Origin: Halococcus sediminicola
GTDB lineage: Archaea; Halobacteriota; Halobacteria; Halobacteriales; Halococcaceae
Length of the DNA: 64,000 nucleotides
Direction of reading: 5' to 3'
Assembly: GCF_000755245.1 (NCBI RefSeq)
Contig: NZ_BBMP01000011.1
Coordinates: 1-64,000, forward strand
This document shows positions 18,084 to 26,696 of the stretch, in pieces; position 1 is the stretch's first letter; each line of letters starts with the position of its first letter. The position numbers and the translations under genes were made by a program. The notes under the pieces were generated by a model, which was not told the origin of the DNA, did not search any database, and saw only the letters and a program-made list of their open reading frames with translations.

Positions 18084-18781
18084 GCGTCCGGCTCCTCGTC
18101 GGGCACCGTCGGTGAGGTGGCGTCGGTGGCCGATTCCACAGCCACATCGAGTCGGTCCTCCGCCACCGCCGACAGCGTCTCGATGATGAACAGCGTGCTC
18201 GTTGCCCCCGGGTCCTGATGACCGACCGACCGCCACCCGAGATACGACGCCCGGCCCTTCGATACGCGAATCGGGACGGTGAACGCAACCCCGCGCTCGG
18301 CCGCGTCGACCGCTTTCGCAAGCGCTCGTGCTGGGGGGATGTCGTCGACTTCGATGGATTTTTTGAACGTCTGGACGGCCGGTGTGAGTGCGTCGACCAT
18401 CGTCCCGTCGCCGACCGCAGCGCCACCACGATCCTGTACCTTCTCCAGATAGGTCTCGGCGAACGCGACGGCACTTTCGGCCGAAAGGCCGTCTTCGAGT
18501 TCCGTACTGGCAAAGATTATCGAGCCGCCATACAGCGGTCCGGAGGCCCCGCCGATTTCCGAGAGAAGCGTTCTGCCGACCGTTTCCACGACTGTCGCGA
18601 CGTCGGGATCGTCGAGGTCCGCGACGGCCGTAACGGCCTTCGACCATCCACGAGCCATGTTGCCACCGTGGTCTGCGTCACCGATCGCCGAATCGAGATC
18701 AGTGAGATGATCACGTTCGGCTTCGAGCCGTTCGGCGACGGCTTCGATCGCCTCGATGGCTGCCTCGGCCGCCCCGCTCAT
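18080..18781 (-). CDS. dhaL: Dihydroxyacetone kinase nucleotide-binding subunit DhaL
   Basis: 233-residue all-helical ADP-binding subunit. In PTS-type enzymes its tightly held ADP is phosphorylated by DhaM and passes phosphate to dihydroxyacetone on DhaK. The Mg/nucleotide site is visible as LDSAIGDADHGGNMARGW near residues 27-44 (the DxDxGxN motif). GGASGPLYGG and KGRASYLGWRSVGHQDPG are further family signatures. The reading frame overlaps dhaK upstream by four bases and dhaM downstream by four, giving a tightly coupled dhaK-dhaL-dhaM operon. Length is close to the usual 210-230 residues. Confidence 0.93.
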   Translation of the reverse strand: MSGAAEAAIEAIEAVAERLEAERDHLTDLDSAIGDADHGGNMARGWSKAVTAVADLDDPDVATVVETVGRTLLSEIGGASGPLYGGSIIFASTELEDGLSAESAVAFAETYLEKVQDRGGAAVGDGTMVDALTPAVQTFKKSIEVDDIPPARALAKAVDAAERGVAFTVPIRVSKGRASYLGWRSVGHQDPGATSTLFIIETLSAVAEDRLDVAVESATDATSPTVPDEEPDA

Positions 18782-19776
18782 CGTTCCGTCAGTGCGGGCG
18801 TATCGACCGGCTCACCCAGTAGTTCCTTGAGTTCCTCGTCGACGGCACAGATCGTGATCGAGCAGCCCGCCATATCGAGCGAGGTCATGTAGTCCCCGAC
18901 CCATGCGTCCCACGTCTCGATGTCGTGGCCGTCGAGCAATGCTTGCAGGCGGCGGTTGACGACGAACAGTTCCATCAACGGTGTCGCCCCCATCCCGTTG
19001 ACGATGGTGACGACCTCGGTGCCTGAATCGAGATCGAGGTCGTCGAGCACCGTTTCGGTCAACTCGTCGATGATCTCGTCGGCGGACGTGATTTCGGCTC
19101 GTCTGACGCCGGGTTCGCCGTGGATACCGATGCCGAGTTCGATCTCGTCGTCGTCCAGATCGAAGGTCGGTTCCCCCTTCTCGGGTGTGACACAGGACGT
19201 CAGCGCCATCCCCATCGTCCCGACGTTGTCGATTACTTTCTGGGCAACCCGTTCGACCTCGTCGAGTTCTGCGCCCTGTGCGGCTTTCGCTCCCGCCGCC
19301 CTGTGTACGAGAATCGTTCCACAGACACCACGGCGACCGGATGTATACTCGGAATCCTCGACGGCGACGTCGTCGTTGACCACGACCGTTGCGACCTCGA
19401 CGCCATCCATCTCGGCGAGGTCGCTCGCGGTATCGAAGTTCATCACGTCGCCCTCGTAGTTCTTGACGACGGCGAGAACACCCTCGCCGGCGTCACAGGC
19501 ATCGAGCAGCGCTTCGAATTCGTCGGCCGTTGGGGAGGAAAAGACGTCACCGGCCGCCGCCCCGTCGAGCATCCCGTCGCCGATGTAGCCGGCATGCGCC
19601 GGCTCGTGGCCACTGCCGCCGCCGCTGACGACGCCGACCTTCCCCTCGACCGGGGCGTCCTCACGGACAAGCACCTCCGTTTCCGGGAGACGTCGGAGAC
19701 GGTCGGGGTACGCCGCGACCATGCCATCGAGCATCTCGTCGACGACGTCGTCCGTGTCGTTGATGAGTTTCTTCAT
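18778..19776 (-). CDS. dhaK: Dihydroxyacetone kinase substrate-binding subunit DhaK
   Basis: 332-residue subunit that binds dihydroxyacetone covalently through a hemiaminal with a histidine, seen in GIGIHGEPGVRR near residue 219. The N-terminal MKKLINDTDDVVDEMLDG, GGGSGHEPAHAGYIGDGMLDGA and KNYEGDVMNFD motifs are all present. The product, DHA phosphate, enters glycolysis. In haloarchaea DHA is released by algae such as Dunaliella and bacteria, and PTS-type DHA kinases have been described in Haloquadratum and Haloferax. The gene opens the dhaKLM operon, with its own TATA-like element and a strong GAGGTGA ribosome-binding site, a feature that is uncommon in mostly leaderless haloarchaeal genes. 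Confidence 0.95.
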   Translation of the reverse strand: MKKLINDTDDVVDEMLDGMVAAYPDRLRRLPETEVLVREDAPVEGKVGVVSGGGSGHEPAHAGYIGDGMLDGAAAGDVFSSPTADEFEALLDACDAGEGVLAVVKNYEGDVMNFDTASDLAEMDGVEVATVVVNDDVAVEDSEYTSGRRGVCGTILVHRAAGAKAAQGAELDEVERVAQKVIDNVGTMGMALTSCVTPEKGEPTFDLDDDEIELGIGIHGEPGVRRAEITSADEIIDELTETVLDDLDLDSGTEVVTIVNGMGATPLMELFVVNRRLQALLDGHDIETWDAWVGDYMTSLDMAGCSITICAVDEELKELLGEPVDTPALTER

Positions 19777-19778
19777 AA

Positions 19779-19785
19779 CTCACCT
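19779..19785 (-). promoter_or_regulatory. Strong Shine-Dalgarno site of dhaK
   Basis: On the minus strand GAGGTGA is followed by a two-base spacer and the ATG at 19776. This is close to the full anti-SD complement, and supports the chosen dhaK start. A TATA-like CTATAC at 19812-19817 would place the transcript start about 12 bases before the ATG. Confidence 0.65.
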
Positions 19786-19961
19786 CACATATACTGTTCA
19801 CGCATGTAAAGTATAGCCCTGTTCGATCGGTCCGTCGACGACTCGTGGTTACGATCGTTTCGGATTGTTACTTACCACCGAATCCGGGATCAAAACCGTT
19901 CGGCGGCTAACGACAGCCCTTTTCACACGCTACCGCTCCAGGACGCGACTGTGATGGGGTC

Positions 19962-21677
19962 TCATCGGTCGGTTCCCCGCGCCCCTTCGGCGAGTATGTC
20001 GTCCACTTCGCGTTTCGTGCTCGCTGCAAGCGCGCGCTCGGCGAGGGTTCGCGCCATCGACGAATCGATCTCCCCGATGCGTGCTTTCACCTCCGGGACG
20101 GTGAGCGCGCTCATGCTCAGTTCGTCGAGACCGAGACCGACGAGTAGTTCGGTCAGTTCGGGATCGCCGGCCATCTCGCCACACATCCCGATCCACGTCT
20201 CCATCCCTTCGGTTGCCTCGATCGTCCGCCGGAGTGCTCGCAACACGGCGGGATGGCGAGGGTCGTGAAGGTCCCCGACACGCTCGTTACCTCGGTCGGC
20301 GGCCATCACGTACTGGGTGAGGTCGTTGGTGCCGATCGAGAGGAAGTCCGCGCGCGCGGCGAGATCGGGGGCCAGGAACACCGTCGCCGGCGTTTCGATC
20401 ATCGTTCCGACCTCGGGCGTCTCGATTGACTGTCCATCGGCTTCGAGGTCGGCGATCACCGTCTCGACGCGCTCGCGGCCGGTTTCGAACTCGTCGAGTG
20501 TGGCGACGAGCGGAAACATGATCGCGAGGTCGCCCGTGGTCTCGATCGCCGCGCGGACGAGTGCGCGCAGCTGTGTCTCGAACAACTCGGAATCGGCATC
20601 GAGCGACCGTCGAATCCCACGCTCGCCGAGAAACGGGTTGTCCTCGCTCGGCAGGTCGAGATACGGGATCGGTTTGTCACCGCCGATATCGAGTGTTCGC
20701 ACGACGACGCGACCGTCCGGGAACGACGCGAGCGCTTCCCGATAGATCTCGTACTGTTCGTCCTCGCCGGGAGGCGCTTCGCGGTCGAGAAAGAGGAACT
20801 CGGTTCGATAGAGACCGATCCCGTCCGCCCCGCGATCGATTGCAGCCTCGATCTCGCTCGGTCGACCGACGTTCGCTGCCACTTCGATCGCCGTGCCGTC
20901 GGCGGTCGTCACCGGTTCGCTGCGGATCGCTGCACGGGCAGTCCGGGTGGCCTGCTCACGGATTTCATCGCTCGGTTCGGGGATCACGGTACCCGCCTCG
21001 CCGTCGATGGCGACCGTCGTCCCCTCGTCGATCGCGTTGAGACCGTCGCCGACACCGACGACGGCCGACAACGCGAGCGAGCGGGCGAAAATCGACGCGT
21101 GGGAGGTTCGTCCGCCCGTGACGGTCACGAAACCGGCCACGGTATCGGGGTCGAGGTGGGCGGTATCGCTCGGAGTGAGCCGCTCGGCGAAGACGATCGA
21201 TTCCCGAGGGAGATCGGAGAGATCCGTCCGGTCGGTATCCGTGAGGATTCGAACGAGGCGATCACGAACGTCCCGTAAGTCGTCAGCGCGGTCCGCCATC
21301 CGCCCGTCCATCCCTTCGAATTGCTCGATACCGCTCTCGAACCCGTTTTGCACGGCGTGTTCTGCCGGTAGCCCTTCGTCGATTTCGCCGACGATCGCCC
21401 CCTCGATCTGTGGATCGCCGAGGAACTGGCTGTGCGCGTCGAACACCGCTGCCTCGTCCGCTCCGACGCGCTCTGCGGCCCGGTCGCGTTCGGTCTCTAG
21501 TTCCTCACGCGCGCGCTCCTGTGCCTCGGTAAACCGTTCGCGTTCGGTTTCCGGATCGACGGTGTCGGCCGGTGGCTGCGCCGGTAGTTCGACGTTCTCG
21601 TCGGGACGATACCAGACGACCGAACCGACGGCGCTGAGAGGGGTCGCACCGATGCCGGTCAGCGTGTGGTCGCTCAT
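19962..21677 (-). CDS. ptsI: PTS enzyme I (PEP-protein phosphotransferase)
   Basis: 571-residue enzyme I, the normal full length. It autophosphorylates with PEP and phosphorylates HPr. The phospho-histidine segment is GGRTSHASIFARS near residue 190. The PEP-binding barrel shows YRTEFLFLDREAPPGEDEQ, DFLSIGTNDLTQYVMAADR and the active-site Cys in WIGMCGEMAGD near residue 500. Its start overlaps the ptsH stop by four bases, so HPr and EI are translationally coupled. In this window the only visible acceptor of the phosphate is DhaM, which suggests a PTS dedicated to dihydroxyacetone. A 185-base gap with a promoter separates it from dhaK. Confidence 0.95.
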   Translation of the reverse strand: MSDHTLTGIGATPLSAVGSVVWYRPDENVELPAQPPADTVDPETERERFTEAQERAREELETERDRAAERVGADEAAVFDAHSQFLGDPQIEGAIVGEIDEGLPAEHAVQNGFESGIEQFEGMDGRMADRADDLRDVRDRLVRILTDTDRTDLSDLPRESIVFAERLTPSDTAHLDPDTVAGFVTVTGGRTSHASIFARSLALSAVVGVGDGLNAIDEGTTVAIDGEAGTVIPEPSDEIREQATRTARAAIRSEPVTTADGTAIEVAANVGRPSEIEAAIDRGADGIGLYRTEFLFLDREAPPGEDEQYEIYREALASFPDGRVVVRTLDIGGDKPIPYLDLPSEDNPFLGERGIRRSLDADSELFETQLRALVRAAIETTGDLAIMFPLVATLDEFETGRERVETVIADLEADGQSIETPEVGTMIETPATVFLAPDLAARADFLSIGTNDLTQYVMAADRGNERVGDLHDPRHPAVLRALRRTIEATEGMETWIGMCGEMAGDPELTELLVGLGLDELSMSALTVPEVKARIGEIDSSMARTLAERALAASTKREVDDILAEGARGTDR

Positions 21678-21961
21678 CCTGTGGTCTCTTCGTCGCCACC
21701 TTCCGGCGTCGAGAGCACGTCTTCGAGTGCATCGAGTGCTTCGTCGGCGTCGTCGCCGTCGGCGACGAGCCGGAGCTGTTCGTCGTGACCGACGCCGAGG
21801 CCCGTCACCGCGAGCATGCTCCGGGCGTCCACGAGGGTTCCGTCGTCGGCCACACCGACTTCGATGTCACAGTCGTACCGGTTTGCGGTCTCGACGAACT
21901 TCGACGCCGGGCGGGCGTGAAGTCCTGCTTCCGGGACGACCGTGACGATGCGTTCGCTCAT
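21674..21961 (-). CDS. ptsH: Phosphocarrier protein HPr
   Basis: 95-residue HPr that carries phosphate from EI to DhaM. The phosphorylated histidine is His15 in PEAGLHARPA. The region normally holding the regulatory Ser46 reads ARSMLAVTGLGVGHD, so a serine is present, although HPr kinase is not known in haloarchaea. The acidic C-terminal tail (PEGGDEETTG) is a halophilic extension. Its ATG overlaps a TGA stop of an upstream reading frame (ATGA) that appears to be the tail of an EIIA gene, which suggests that the ancestral operon was EIIA-HPr-EI as in haloarchaeal fructose PTS clusters. Confidence 0.94.
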   Translation of the reverse strand: MSERIVTVVPEAGLHARPASKFVETANRYDCDIEVGVADDGTLVDARSMLAVTGLGVGHDEQLRLVADGDDADEALDALEDVLSTPEGGDEETTG

Positions 21962-22120
21962 TCTTCGAGTGTCTCCATCACGGCTTGTATCTCGGAGGGT
22001 ATATCGCCATCGTAGGATCCGTCCCGAACGCTTCCATCCATCGGTGACCGACAGGAAAGCGAGAACGTCGAGATGCTCGCCGGTACTGCCGACGGTCTCG
22101 ACGAGAACCGAACCTGTTCG
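21958..22120 (-). pseudogene. Probable frameshifted C-terminal remnant of a PTS EIIA gene
   Basis: Directly upstream of ptsH, one minus-strand frame encodes TGEHLDVLAFLS (about 22025-22080), a pattern like the core helix of fructose-type EIIA domains. A second frame continues MDGSVRDGSYDGDIPSEIQA and then VMETLEE, and stops in a TGA overlapping the ptsH ATG. Joined across a frameshift near 22040-22045 they read like the last 55-60 residues of EIIA. The N-terminal part, including the phospho-His, is absent; the diverging qNOR gene starts there. The EIIA reading is my inference from pattern and operon position. It could instead be a coincidental short ORF. Confidence 0.45.
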
Positions 22121-22121
22121 G
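22108..22121 (+). promoter_or_regulatory. Palindrome CGAAC-CT-GTTCG upstream of qNOR
   Basis: CCGAAC and GTTCGG flank a two-base centre, about 48 bases before the qNOR ATG and just upstream of a T-run (22130-22134) that could serve as the TATA region. The same 5+5 arms recur upstream of the cupin gene (24505-24516) and the CGCGG gene (27387-27398). The arms equal those I recall for the haloarchaeal NarO-type site, though I recall a longer spacer there. Confidence 0.65.
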
Positions 22122-22162
22122 GACTGCGTTTTTTGCTGTGTCAGTCACAGCATCACCTATCG

Positions 22163-24478
22163 ATGGAACTCAGCCGAAAGACGCTGGCAAAGGCACTCGT
22201 CGCGGCCTTCGTCTTCAATCTGATCGTCATGGGTGCGGGCGCGTATCTCACCTACGAACAGTCGCCCGACCGCCCCGATCGGATCGTCGGCCCGAACGGC
22301 GGCACGCTCACGACGGACGAAGGAATCGTGAGCGGCAAGGCCGCCTTCCAGCGGAACGGTCTCATGAACCACGGGTCGATACTCGGCAACGGCGCGTACT
22401 TCGGGGACGACTACACTGCCGACGCGCTCGACCGGATGGTGGTGCACATGCGCACGTACGTCGCCCGCGAGCGCTACGGGACGCCTTACGCGAAACTCAA
22501 CGATGCCCGGAAAGCGGGCGTAGATGCGGTCGTCGAACGGCAGCTTTCGGACAACACCATCGACGACACCGTCGAACTCGGTCCTGCCGAGGCCTACGCC
22601 TACCGGCAAGTCCGCGGCGAATACGTCGATAAATATCACGGCGGTGCGCCCGAACACGGCATCCCTGCGGGGTTCGTCTCGTCGCCCGACGACGCACGCC
22701 GGTTCGCGGATTTCGCCCTCTGGACGTCGCTGTTCTCCGTGAGCGACCGCCCCGGCACCGACCACTCCTACACCAACGAGTGGCCGTTCGACGCCGGCGC
22801 GGGCAACGATGCCCCGGCCTCGGCGATGCTGTGGAGCGTGTTCGCGATGGTGATACTCGTTCTCGGCGCCGGGGGCGGCATCTGGCTCTACAACACCATC
22901 CAACTCTCCGAACCCGAAACCGAAGGTATCGACGTTCCGCACCCCGATGAAGTCACACTCTCGCCGAGCCAGTTCGCCGCCATCCGCTTCGTGCCGGTCG
23001 CGGCCCTCCTCTTTCTCGTCCAGACGCTACTTGGTGGGTTGATGGCCCACTACTACATCGAACGCGAAGGGTTCTACGGCATCGCGCAGGCGCTCGGCAT
23101 CGACGCGATGGCGACGCTTCCCTTCGCCATCACGAAGGCGTGGCACATCGACCTCGCAGTGCTCTGGATCGCGACGCTCTGGCTCGGTATCGGACTGTTC
23201 CTCCCGCCGCTGCTCACGGGCTACGAACCCGACCATCAGAAGACGCTTATCCACGTCCTGCTGGGCGCGCTGTTCGTCGTGGTCGTCGGGGGATTGGTCG
23301 GTATCTGGCTCGGCGCGCAGGGCTATATCGATGGTTCGCTCTGGTGGCTGCTGGGCAACGAAGGGCTCGAATACCTCGAAGTCGGGCGAGTCTGGCAGGT
23401 CGGTCTCCTCATTGGGTTCGCCCTCTGGACGGTCCTCGTCGCCCGCGGGTTCAAACCGCTGCTCGAACGAGAGAGTCGGTACGGACTCGCCCATATGATC
23501 ATCTACGCCGGCGGGTCGATCGGACTGCTATTCACCGCGAGCATGCTGTACACGCCGAAGACGAGCATCGTCGTGACCGAGTTCTGGCGGTGGTGGGTCG
23601 TCCACATGTGGGTCGAGGGGGCCTTCGAGTTCTTCGTCGTCGCCGTCACCGGCATCGCCCTCGTCGCGATGAACCTCCTGTCGCGCCGGAGCGCGGAGAA
23701 GGCCGTCATCATCGAAGCGCTGCTGGTGATGGGTGCGGGCGTCATCGGTGTCTCCCATCACTACTGGTGGATCGGACTGCCCCAGTACTGGGTGCCCATC
23801 GGGAGCCTCTTCTCGACGTTAGAGTTCATTCCGTTGGTATTCATCCTCTTCGAGGCGTTCAACCAGTACCGCGCGTACATGACTGCCGGCAAGCGATTCC
23901 CATACAAGCTGCCGTTCATGTTCATCATCGCTTCGGGGATATGGAACTTCGTCGGCGCAGGCGCGCTCGGCTTCTTCATCAACCTCCCAATCATCAACTA
24001 CTACGAGCACGGAACCTTTCTGACGGTGGGCCACGCCCACGCCTCGATGTTCGGTGCGTTTGGCTTCCTCGCGCTCGGGATGGCGACGTATCTGCTGCGC
24101 TTCACCACCAAACCCGGTGCGTGGGACGCGACGAACCTGAAACGCGCGTTCTGGCTGCTGAACGCCGGTCTCGCGTGGATGGTGTTCGTCGGCGACGTTC
24201 CGATCGGCTTCCTCCAACTGGAGACCGTCTTCACCCAGGGCTACGACGCCGGCCGCTCGCTCGCGTTCTACAACGGCGATCTCGTCCAGACGCTGTTTTG
24301 GGCACGGCTCCCCGGCGACGTCCTCATCATCCTCGGTGCCGCCGTGTTCGGCTACGACGTGGTGAGAAAACGCTTCGTGCGCCGCGAGGAGACGGCGGCC
24401 ACGCCCGGCGGAACGATCATCTCCCGCCGCATCCTCGGCGAGGAGGCCGACACCGGCCGGAGCCTCGATGACGACTGA
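22163..24478 (+). CDS. norB: Quinol-dependent nitric oxide reductase (qNOR)
   Basis: 771-residue single-subunit NO reductase, which reduces 2 NO to N2O with electrons from the quinol pool in the cytoplasmic membrane. The first helix (residues 8-30) leads to an extracellular domain to about residue 225 that replaces NorC but has no CxxCH heme motif, as expected for qNOR. About 13 further helices carry the heme-copper-oxidase ligands: WHIDLAVLW, the FWRWWVVHMWVEGAFEFF segment, GVSHHYWWIG for the two adjacent non-heme Fe histidines, and VGHAHASMFGAFGF. ATG at 22163 begins MELSRKTLAKA just before the first helix; an in-frame ATG 90 bases earlier would run through the promoter and operator. It probably serves denitrification or NO detoxification; no nitrite or nitrate reductase gene is in the window. 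Confidence 0.95.
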   Translation: MELSRKTLAKALVAAFVFNLIVMGAGAYLTYEQSPDRPDRIVGPNGGTLTTDEGIVSGKAAFQRNGLMNHGSILGNGAYFGDDYTADALDRMVVHMRTYVARERYGTPYAKLNDARKAGVDAVVERQLSDNTIDDTVELGPAEAYAYRQVRGEYVDKYHGGAPEHGIPAGFVSSPDDARRFADFALWTSLFSVSDRPGTDHSYTNEWPFDAGAGNDAPASAMLWSVFAMVILVLGAGGGIWLYNTIQLSEPETEGIDVPHPDEVTLSPSQFAAIRFVPVAALLFLVQTLLGGLMAHYYIEREGFYGIAQALGIDAMATLPFAITKAWHIDLAVLWIATLWLGIGLFLPPLLTGYEPDHQKTLIHVLLGALFVVVVGGLVGIWLGAQGYIDGSLWWLLGNEGLEYLEVGRVWQVGLLIGFALWTVLVARGFKPLLERESRYGLAHMIIYAGGSIGLLFTASMLYTPKTSIVVTEFWRWWVVHMWVEGAFEFFVVAVTGIALVAMNLLSRRSAEKAVIIEALLVMGAGVIGVSHHYWWIGLPQYWVPIGSLFSTLEFIPLVFILFEAFNQYRAYMTAGKRFPYKLPFMFIIASGIWNFVGAGALGFFINLPIINYYEHGTFLTVGHAHASMFGAFGFLALGMATYLLRFTTKPGAWDATNLKRAFWLLNAGLAWMVFVGDVPIGFLQLETVFTQGYDAGRSLAFYNGDLVQTLFWARLPGDVLIILGAAVFGYDVVRKRFVRREETAATPGGTIISRRILGEEADTGRSLDDD

Positions 24479-24504
24479 ATCGAGGGTGCGAACCATCGGA
24501 GAGA

Positions 24505-24516
24505 CGAACACGTTCG
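24505..24516 (+). promoter_or_regulatory. Palindrome CGAAC-AC-GTTCG upstream of the cupin gene
   Basis: Perfect five-base arms with a two-base centre, 48-59 bases before the cupin ATG at 24564, matching the position of the same element before qNOR. Its centre dinucleotide is identical to that of the copy before the CGCGG gene. Confidence 0.65.
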
Positions 24517-24563
24517 GCACGAAAGCGATGTCCACGTGGCTGTGAGATGAACGGTGAACACCG

Positions 24564-24893
24564 ATGACAGCGACTCCTGAACCCGCGACCGACCCCGAAC
24601 GCGTATGTCTCGACGAGTTGGAGGGCGCACCACACGCGGCGGTTTTCGAGCGCGACGCGCCGCGAACCGTCCGACTCAGGCTCGACGCCGACCAGCGACT
24701 GCCCGCCCACCGCCATCCGGGGACGGACATCGTCTGTCACCTCGTCAAGGGCGCACTCGACCTCGCACTCGATGGCGAGCGCCACCATCTCGCCGCGGGT
24801 GACCTGCTCCGATTCAGCGGCGAGCACGAGGTCTCGCCGGAAGCAATCGAAGACAGCGTCGCCGTCCTCGTGTTCGCTCCGCACGAGGGGTGA
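24564..24893 (+). CDS. Small cupin-domain protein
   Basis: 109-residue single-domain cupin. The metal-binding first cupin motif is visible as LPAHRHPGTDIVCHLVKGAL (H-x-H with downstream acidic residues lacking the usual Glu), and the second as HHLAAGDLLRFSGEHEVSPE. Such proteins are often encoded next to denitrification genes in haloarchaea, possibly for metal binding or NO-related damage, but I do not know a proven function. It lies 85 bases after qNOR, on the same strand, with its own copy of the palindrome, so it is probably separately but co-ordinately transcribed. The first-motif Glu appears missing, so metal binding is not certain. Confidence 0.75.
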   Translation: MTATPEPATDPERVCLDELEGAPHAAVFERDAPRTVRLRLDADQRLPAHRHPGTDIVCHLVKGALDLALDGERHHLAAGDLLRFSGEHEVSPEAIEDSVAVLVFAPHEG

Positions 24894-25057
24894 ACGGGTA
24901 GGCCATCATCGCCACCCCCAACACCCTTCGTGTCACTCCGAGTCGATACCACGGATCATGGAATTTACTCGGGGCGAATCGTCCAACGACTCCAGAATTG
25001 TGTGGCAAACGACGAACCGATCATCGGTGTCGGGGCGGGAGATCTCAGCGACAGTTG

Positions 25058-26263
25058 TCACCAGACGTGTCGCAGGAGTGTCGGTGCCTTCAGAATGTCT
25101 CGTGGGTTGAGTGGGTACAACCCGAGCAGATCCCGCATCGTCAGTTCGTACTGTTGGAGCCGTTCGGTCTGTTCGGCCGATAGCTCCCCAGTTTTCTCGA
25201 CGAACCTGTTCTGCTGGCTTGCGTCGAAATCGTACAGTAGTTCGCCGACCATACGCTGCATCTTCCACTTCGACCCTTTCTCACGGTTCCATCGTTGCTC
25301 GTATTCGACGAGGGACTCGCGCGACGTGTCGCCCGTCTCAAGTGCATCGATGGCGACATCGGCGGCCATCTCGGCCGACTCCATTCCCGGCCGGATTCCC
25401 TCCCCGAAGAGGGGGTTGATACTCGAGACGGCGTCGCCGACGGCGACGAGGCCGGTTTCAGCGCGTTGATTGATAGAGTTGTCCGATATTGCCTCCCCCG
25501 CATGCACATCACGAATCGTTTCCACTTCCCACCGCGGGTCGCTCTCGATCCAGTTTCTGACGTAGGTATCGATACTCCCGTCCTCCGGAGGGCTGTGGCG
25601 TTCGTAGAAATCGTCAATCCAGCAGACGCCGGCCTTGAATACGTCCTCGCCGGCGGGGAAGACCCACGAGTACCCACCCGGTGCGTACTCGTGATCGAAC
25701 CGAAACAGCATCGAATCACAATCGAAGTGTCCTTCGACCTCGTACTCTTTACCAATGCCTCGTTGTGCAGCGTCGGGTTCCCACATGTCGAGTCGACTAG
25801 TCAGCACACCGGCGGGACCCGTCGCGTCGACGACGAGGTCGGCCGAGAACATGTTGTCGCCGAAACTGTTCTGACAGCTCACGCCGCTAACAGTCCCGTC
25901 TTCGACGATCGGTTCCTCGACGCGCACCCCGGTATAAATATCGACACCATAGTTAGACGCATCTTCCCCGAGATACTCCAAGAAGGCCGGAAAATCGAGT
26001 ACGTAGTTCGGGATGGCGAGCCGTTCACTCGCCGTAGGCCCTTCGAAGATCACCGCGGAACTTGCATCCATAACGACCTCGTCGGGGATGTCAAAGCCAT
26101 TGATCACTTGATGAAACGTCCCACCTGTCGACTTGTCGTTATCCGAGAGATGGTTATTCGCTTCGAGTACTGCAATAGAATACTCCGTTCGCTGGCCGAC
26201 CTCCCGTGCAAACTGTAGACCGGACGGACCTCCGCCAGCGATCACGATATCGTATGTTGCCAT
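25058..26263 (-). CDS. Geranylgeranyl-reductase family FAD oxidoreductase
   Basis: 401-residue flavoprotein. The dinucleotide-binding Rossmann motif is at the N-terminus (DIVIAGGGPSGLQFAREV), and GLVAVGDAVSSINPLFGEGI gives the second FAD-binding Asp. These are hallmarks of the GGR family, which saturates isoprenoid chains of archaeal lipids or quinones, or acts as halogenase-like monooxygenase. The region PGGYSWVFPAGEDVFKAGVC matches the GGR-typical PGGYxWxFP stretch. The C-terminal 80 residues are a charged helical cap. Base composition is slightly lower in GC than in neighbouring genes. The substrate may be a geranylgeranyl lipid or menaquinone tail, but cannot be assigned from the sequence. 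Confidence 0.82.
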   Translation of the reverse strand: MATYDIVIAGGGPSGLQFAREVGQRTEYSIAVLEANNHLSDNDKSTGGTFHQVINGFDIPDEVVMDASSAVIFEGPTASERLAIPNYVLDFPAFLEYLGEDASNYGVDIYTGVRVEEPIVEDGTVSGVSCQNSFGDNMFSADLVVDATGPAGVLTSRLDMWEPDAAQRGIGKEYEVEGHFDCDSMLFRFDHEYAPGGYSWVFPAGEDVFKAGVCWIDDFYERHSPPEDGSIDTYVRNWIESDPRWEVETIRDVHAGEAISDNSINQRAETGLVAVGDAVSSINPLFGEGIRPGMESAEMAADVAIDALETGDTSRESLVEYEQRWNREKGSKWKMQRMVGELLYDFDASQQNRFVEKTGELSAEQTERLQQYELTMRDLLGLYPLNPRDILKAPTLLRHVW

Positions 26264-26481
26264 GCTATAACCACTCTGGTTGTCAAACCATGAATGTACT
26301 GCGATACAGATGATTCGTCCCGACCACCGCTGGAGATATGTCTACTCACCTCGGGTTGCCCCGTGAGGGTGTCGAGAGGAATCGACTGTAGTCTCCGCCA
26401 GAATCGTGTCGTCGCTATCGTTCCGACGATCAGCCAGGTGAGAGTAATATTAACCAAATTGCCAATACACAGATATGTACT

Positions 26482-26618
26482 CGAGTTGTCGACCACGGCG
26501 TGGATACGGAGTCGGTTGCCGAGCAGTTCGAGAGCAACCGGCGGCAGGTCCAACAACTCGCCAAACCTACCGCGAGACCGGAGAAATCCCACACACGCGT
26601 CTCGGGAAGGATGCCTAG
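26482..26618 (+). pseudogene. Fossil of an insertion-sequence transposase N-terminal HTH
   Basis: One frame encodes VVDHGVDTESVAEQFESNRR followed by QVQQLAK, then continues in another frame from 26568 as YRETGEIPHTRLGKDA before a stop at 26616-26618. Restoring one base between 26565 and 26568 (AAACCTAC to AAACxCTAC) would join the frames as QQLAK-H-YRETGEIP. This strongly resembles the N-terminal helix-turn-helix of haloarchaeal integrase-core transposases. The catalytic domain is absent. The surrounding 26264-26696 interval (433 bases) holds nothing else I can support; two medium reading frames on either strand there look non-coding. Confidence 0.6.
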
Positions 26619-26696
26619 CGAACATACCGAATGTTGGCATCGCGAAGCCGTGTGAGCGCACGATCGGTCACCCGACGGTTCGGCTGTGACGACCCA

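Noticed and set aside
26242-26689. Medium open frames on both strands between the flavoprotein and HTH genes
   Set aside because: Composition is basic and unlike haloarchaeal proteins, no promoter is visible, and the only recognisable pattern there is the frameshifted transposase HTH in other frames.
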